In this document: positions 63,375-64,000 of the stretch, piece after piece
Position numbering within the stretch: the stretch's first letter is position 1
Layout: each line of letters starts with the position of its first letter
NCBI GenBank assembly: GCA_025655575.1
Contig: JAHXIP010000004.1
Coordinates: 186,001 to 250,000, forward strand
Length of the DNA stretch: 64,000 bases
Direction of reading: 5' to 3'
Source: Candidatus Thiodiazotropha sp. (ex Monitilora ramsayi)
Lineage (GTDB): Bacteria > Pseudomonadota > Gammaproteobacteria > Chromatiales > Chromatiaceae
Translations under genes and position numbers: made by a program
The notes under the pieces: generated by a model
Told to the model about the DNA's origin: nothing
The model's input: the letters and a program-made list of their open reading frames with translations, nothing else
Database searches by the model: none

Positions 63375-63755
63375 ATGTCCACCCCTAAAACCGTATCCTT
63401 TGCCTCAGCGCTTTCCCTCATGCTGTTGGTTGGTTGCAGTGCCGGACCGGCTGCGGTCAGTTTCAAATCCGAGGTCAAACCGCTGATCGACAAGTATTGT
63501 ACGGAATGCCATACACAAGGTGGCGCCGGCGCAGAGGCAAGCGGCTTTGTGACAGAAAACTATGCCGCTGTCATGAAAGGTACCAAGTTCGGCCCAGTAG
63601 TCGTAGCAGGAGACCCGCTCTCCAGTTCACTCTATCGACTGGTTGCCGGTAAGGTCGACCCATCGATCCGCATGCCACATGGCAAAGAGGCCCTCTCGAC
63701 CGAAGAGATTGTGAAAATTGAACAGTGGATTGAGCAGGGCGCAAAAAACAACTAA
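63375..63755 (+). CDS. cytochrome c lipoprotein (PSCyt-like)
   Basis: 126 residues. The lipobox LLVGC puts the lipidated Cys at 21, so the protein is membrane-tethered. VSFKSEVKPLIDKYCTECH (haem at 42-46) with SLYRLVAGKVDPSIRMPHGKEALSTEEIVKIEQWI is the planctomycete-type/DUF-like cytochrome c domain; Met100 is the probable second ligand. GAGGAG 8 nt before ATG 63375 fixes the start. Redox partner not evident; possibly exchanges electrons with the neighbouring soluble cytochrome (inference). Confidence 0.88.
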   Translation: MSTPKTVSFASALSLMLLVGCSAGPAAVSFKSEVKPLIDKYCTECHTQGGAGAEASGFVTENYAAVMKGTKFGPVVVAGDPLSSSLYRLVAGKVDPSIRMPHGKEALSTEEIVKIEQWIEQGAKNN

Positions 63756-63775
63756 ACCACAGCCCGTGGATTATT

Positions 63776-63808
63776 AACCCGGCCTTCCAACGAGGGCCGG
63801 GTTGTTCG
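63776..63808 (+). terminator. terminator after the cytochrome c lipoprotein gene
   Basis: AACCCGGCC (63776-63784) pairs with GGCCGGGTT (63795-63803) around a 10-nt loop, followed by GTTCGTTT. Stable 9-bp stem; the T tract is interrupted. Confidence 0.8.
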
Positions 63809-63931
63809 TTTCCAGCTCAATGTCTTTAACCAAAGACATCCCATACCTCATGGTCATCACCCCCTTTTTATAGACTCTCCTAACCGTTATGATGTGGAGC
63901 TTTACACATCATGATCGGGCAAGAGAATCCA

Positions 63932-64000
63932 ATGAAAAGACTTACACAACGTTTACTGACACTCCTGCTGCTAATCGGCATCACTACGGGAAGCGCCTGG
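63932..64000 (+). CDS. secreted protein, N-terminal fragment (cut by window end)
   Basis: ATG 63932 opens 23 codons with no stop before the edge: MKRLTQRLLTLLLLIGITTGSAW. This is a clear Sec signal peptide. AAGAGA lies about 6 nt upstream as ribosome site. Nothing can be said of the mature protein. Confidence 0.65.
   Translation, partial: MKRLTQRLLTLLLLIGITTGSAW

Overview
The window looks like chromosomal backbone from a sulfur-oxidising gammaproteobacterium. This is inferred from a gammaproteobacterial division/cell-wall (dcw) cluster, gammaproteobacterial housekeeping genes, two tandem sulfur globule proteins at the left edge, a membrane-bound uptake [NiFe]-hydrogenase and several c-type cytochromes. 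A Chromatiales/Sedimenticola-like free-living or symbiotic lineage would fit, but the genus cannot be fixed from the sequence alone. I see no insertion sequence, prophage or CRISPR array. The one clear mobile-type element is a group I intron inside a tRNA gene.

Layout. 1-1055: two sulfur globule protein paralogues on the minus strand, the first cut by the window edge. 1244-3871: pyrC, mlaA and rnt. 3954-11025: a minus-strand carbon block read as tkt-gap-pgk-pyk-fba, shared by glycolysis and the Calvin cycle. 11324-15893: a redoxin-like gene, then the methyl cycle metK, ahcY (behind an S-adenosylhomocysteine riboswitch) and metF. 15908-19347: an RpfC-like hybrid histidine kinase translationally coupled to an unusual SpoT-type HD / CBS-like / HEPN-like protein. 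19704-27859: a PilZ protein, a Nudix-ThiE fusion, argJ, secA, an M23 peptidase, dciA and lpxC.

28068-45759 is a complete dcw cluster on the minus strand, read as mraZ-rsmH-ftsL-ftsI-murE-murF-mraY-murD-ftsW-murG-murC-(58-codon gene)-murB-ddl-ftsQ-ftsA-ftsZ and followed by lpxC. Nearly all junctions overlap or abut. It starts from a sigma70-type promoter with four MraZ-box-like repeats at 10-bp spacing. A 58-codon gene fits exactly between murC and murB. Upstream lie rnpB (RNase P RNA) and the ergothioneine genes egtB-egtD.

48650-54141: a gene-poor stretch with one tiny predicted membrane peptide, a secreted Ig-like/FN3-like protein, a basic RHH-like protein, and a tRNA cluster read as Pro(TGG)-Arg(TCT)-His(GTG)-Lys(CTT), with a 271-nt group I intron in the anticodon loop of tRNA-Arg. 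Then folD and cysS. 54271-60908: a hybOABC-D-G-E operon for a Hyb-type periplasmic uptake hydrogenase, preceded by a -24/-12 sigma54 promoter and an upstream inverted repeat. 60977-63755: a chemoreceptor with a periplasmic CXXCH haem motif, a class I cytochrome c and a cytochrome c lipoprotein. The last bases begin a secreted protein cut by the window end.

Together the genes describe a chemolithotroph that can store sulfur, oxidise H2, run a Calvin/glycolytic carbon block and sense its redox surroundings. The items most worth follow-up are the tRNA-Arg(UCU) intron, the hidden gene between murC and murB, and the kinase/HD-CBS-HEPN-like pair.
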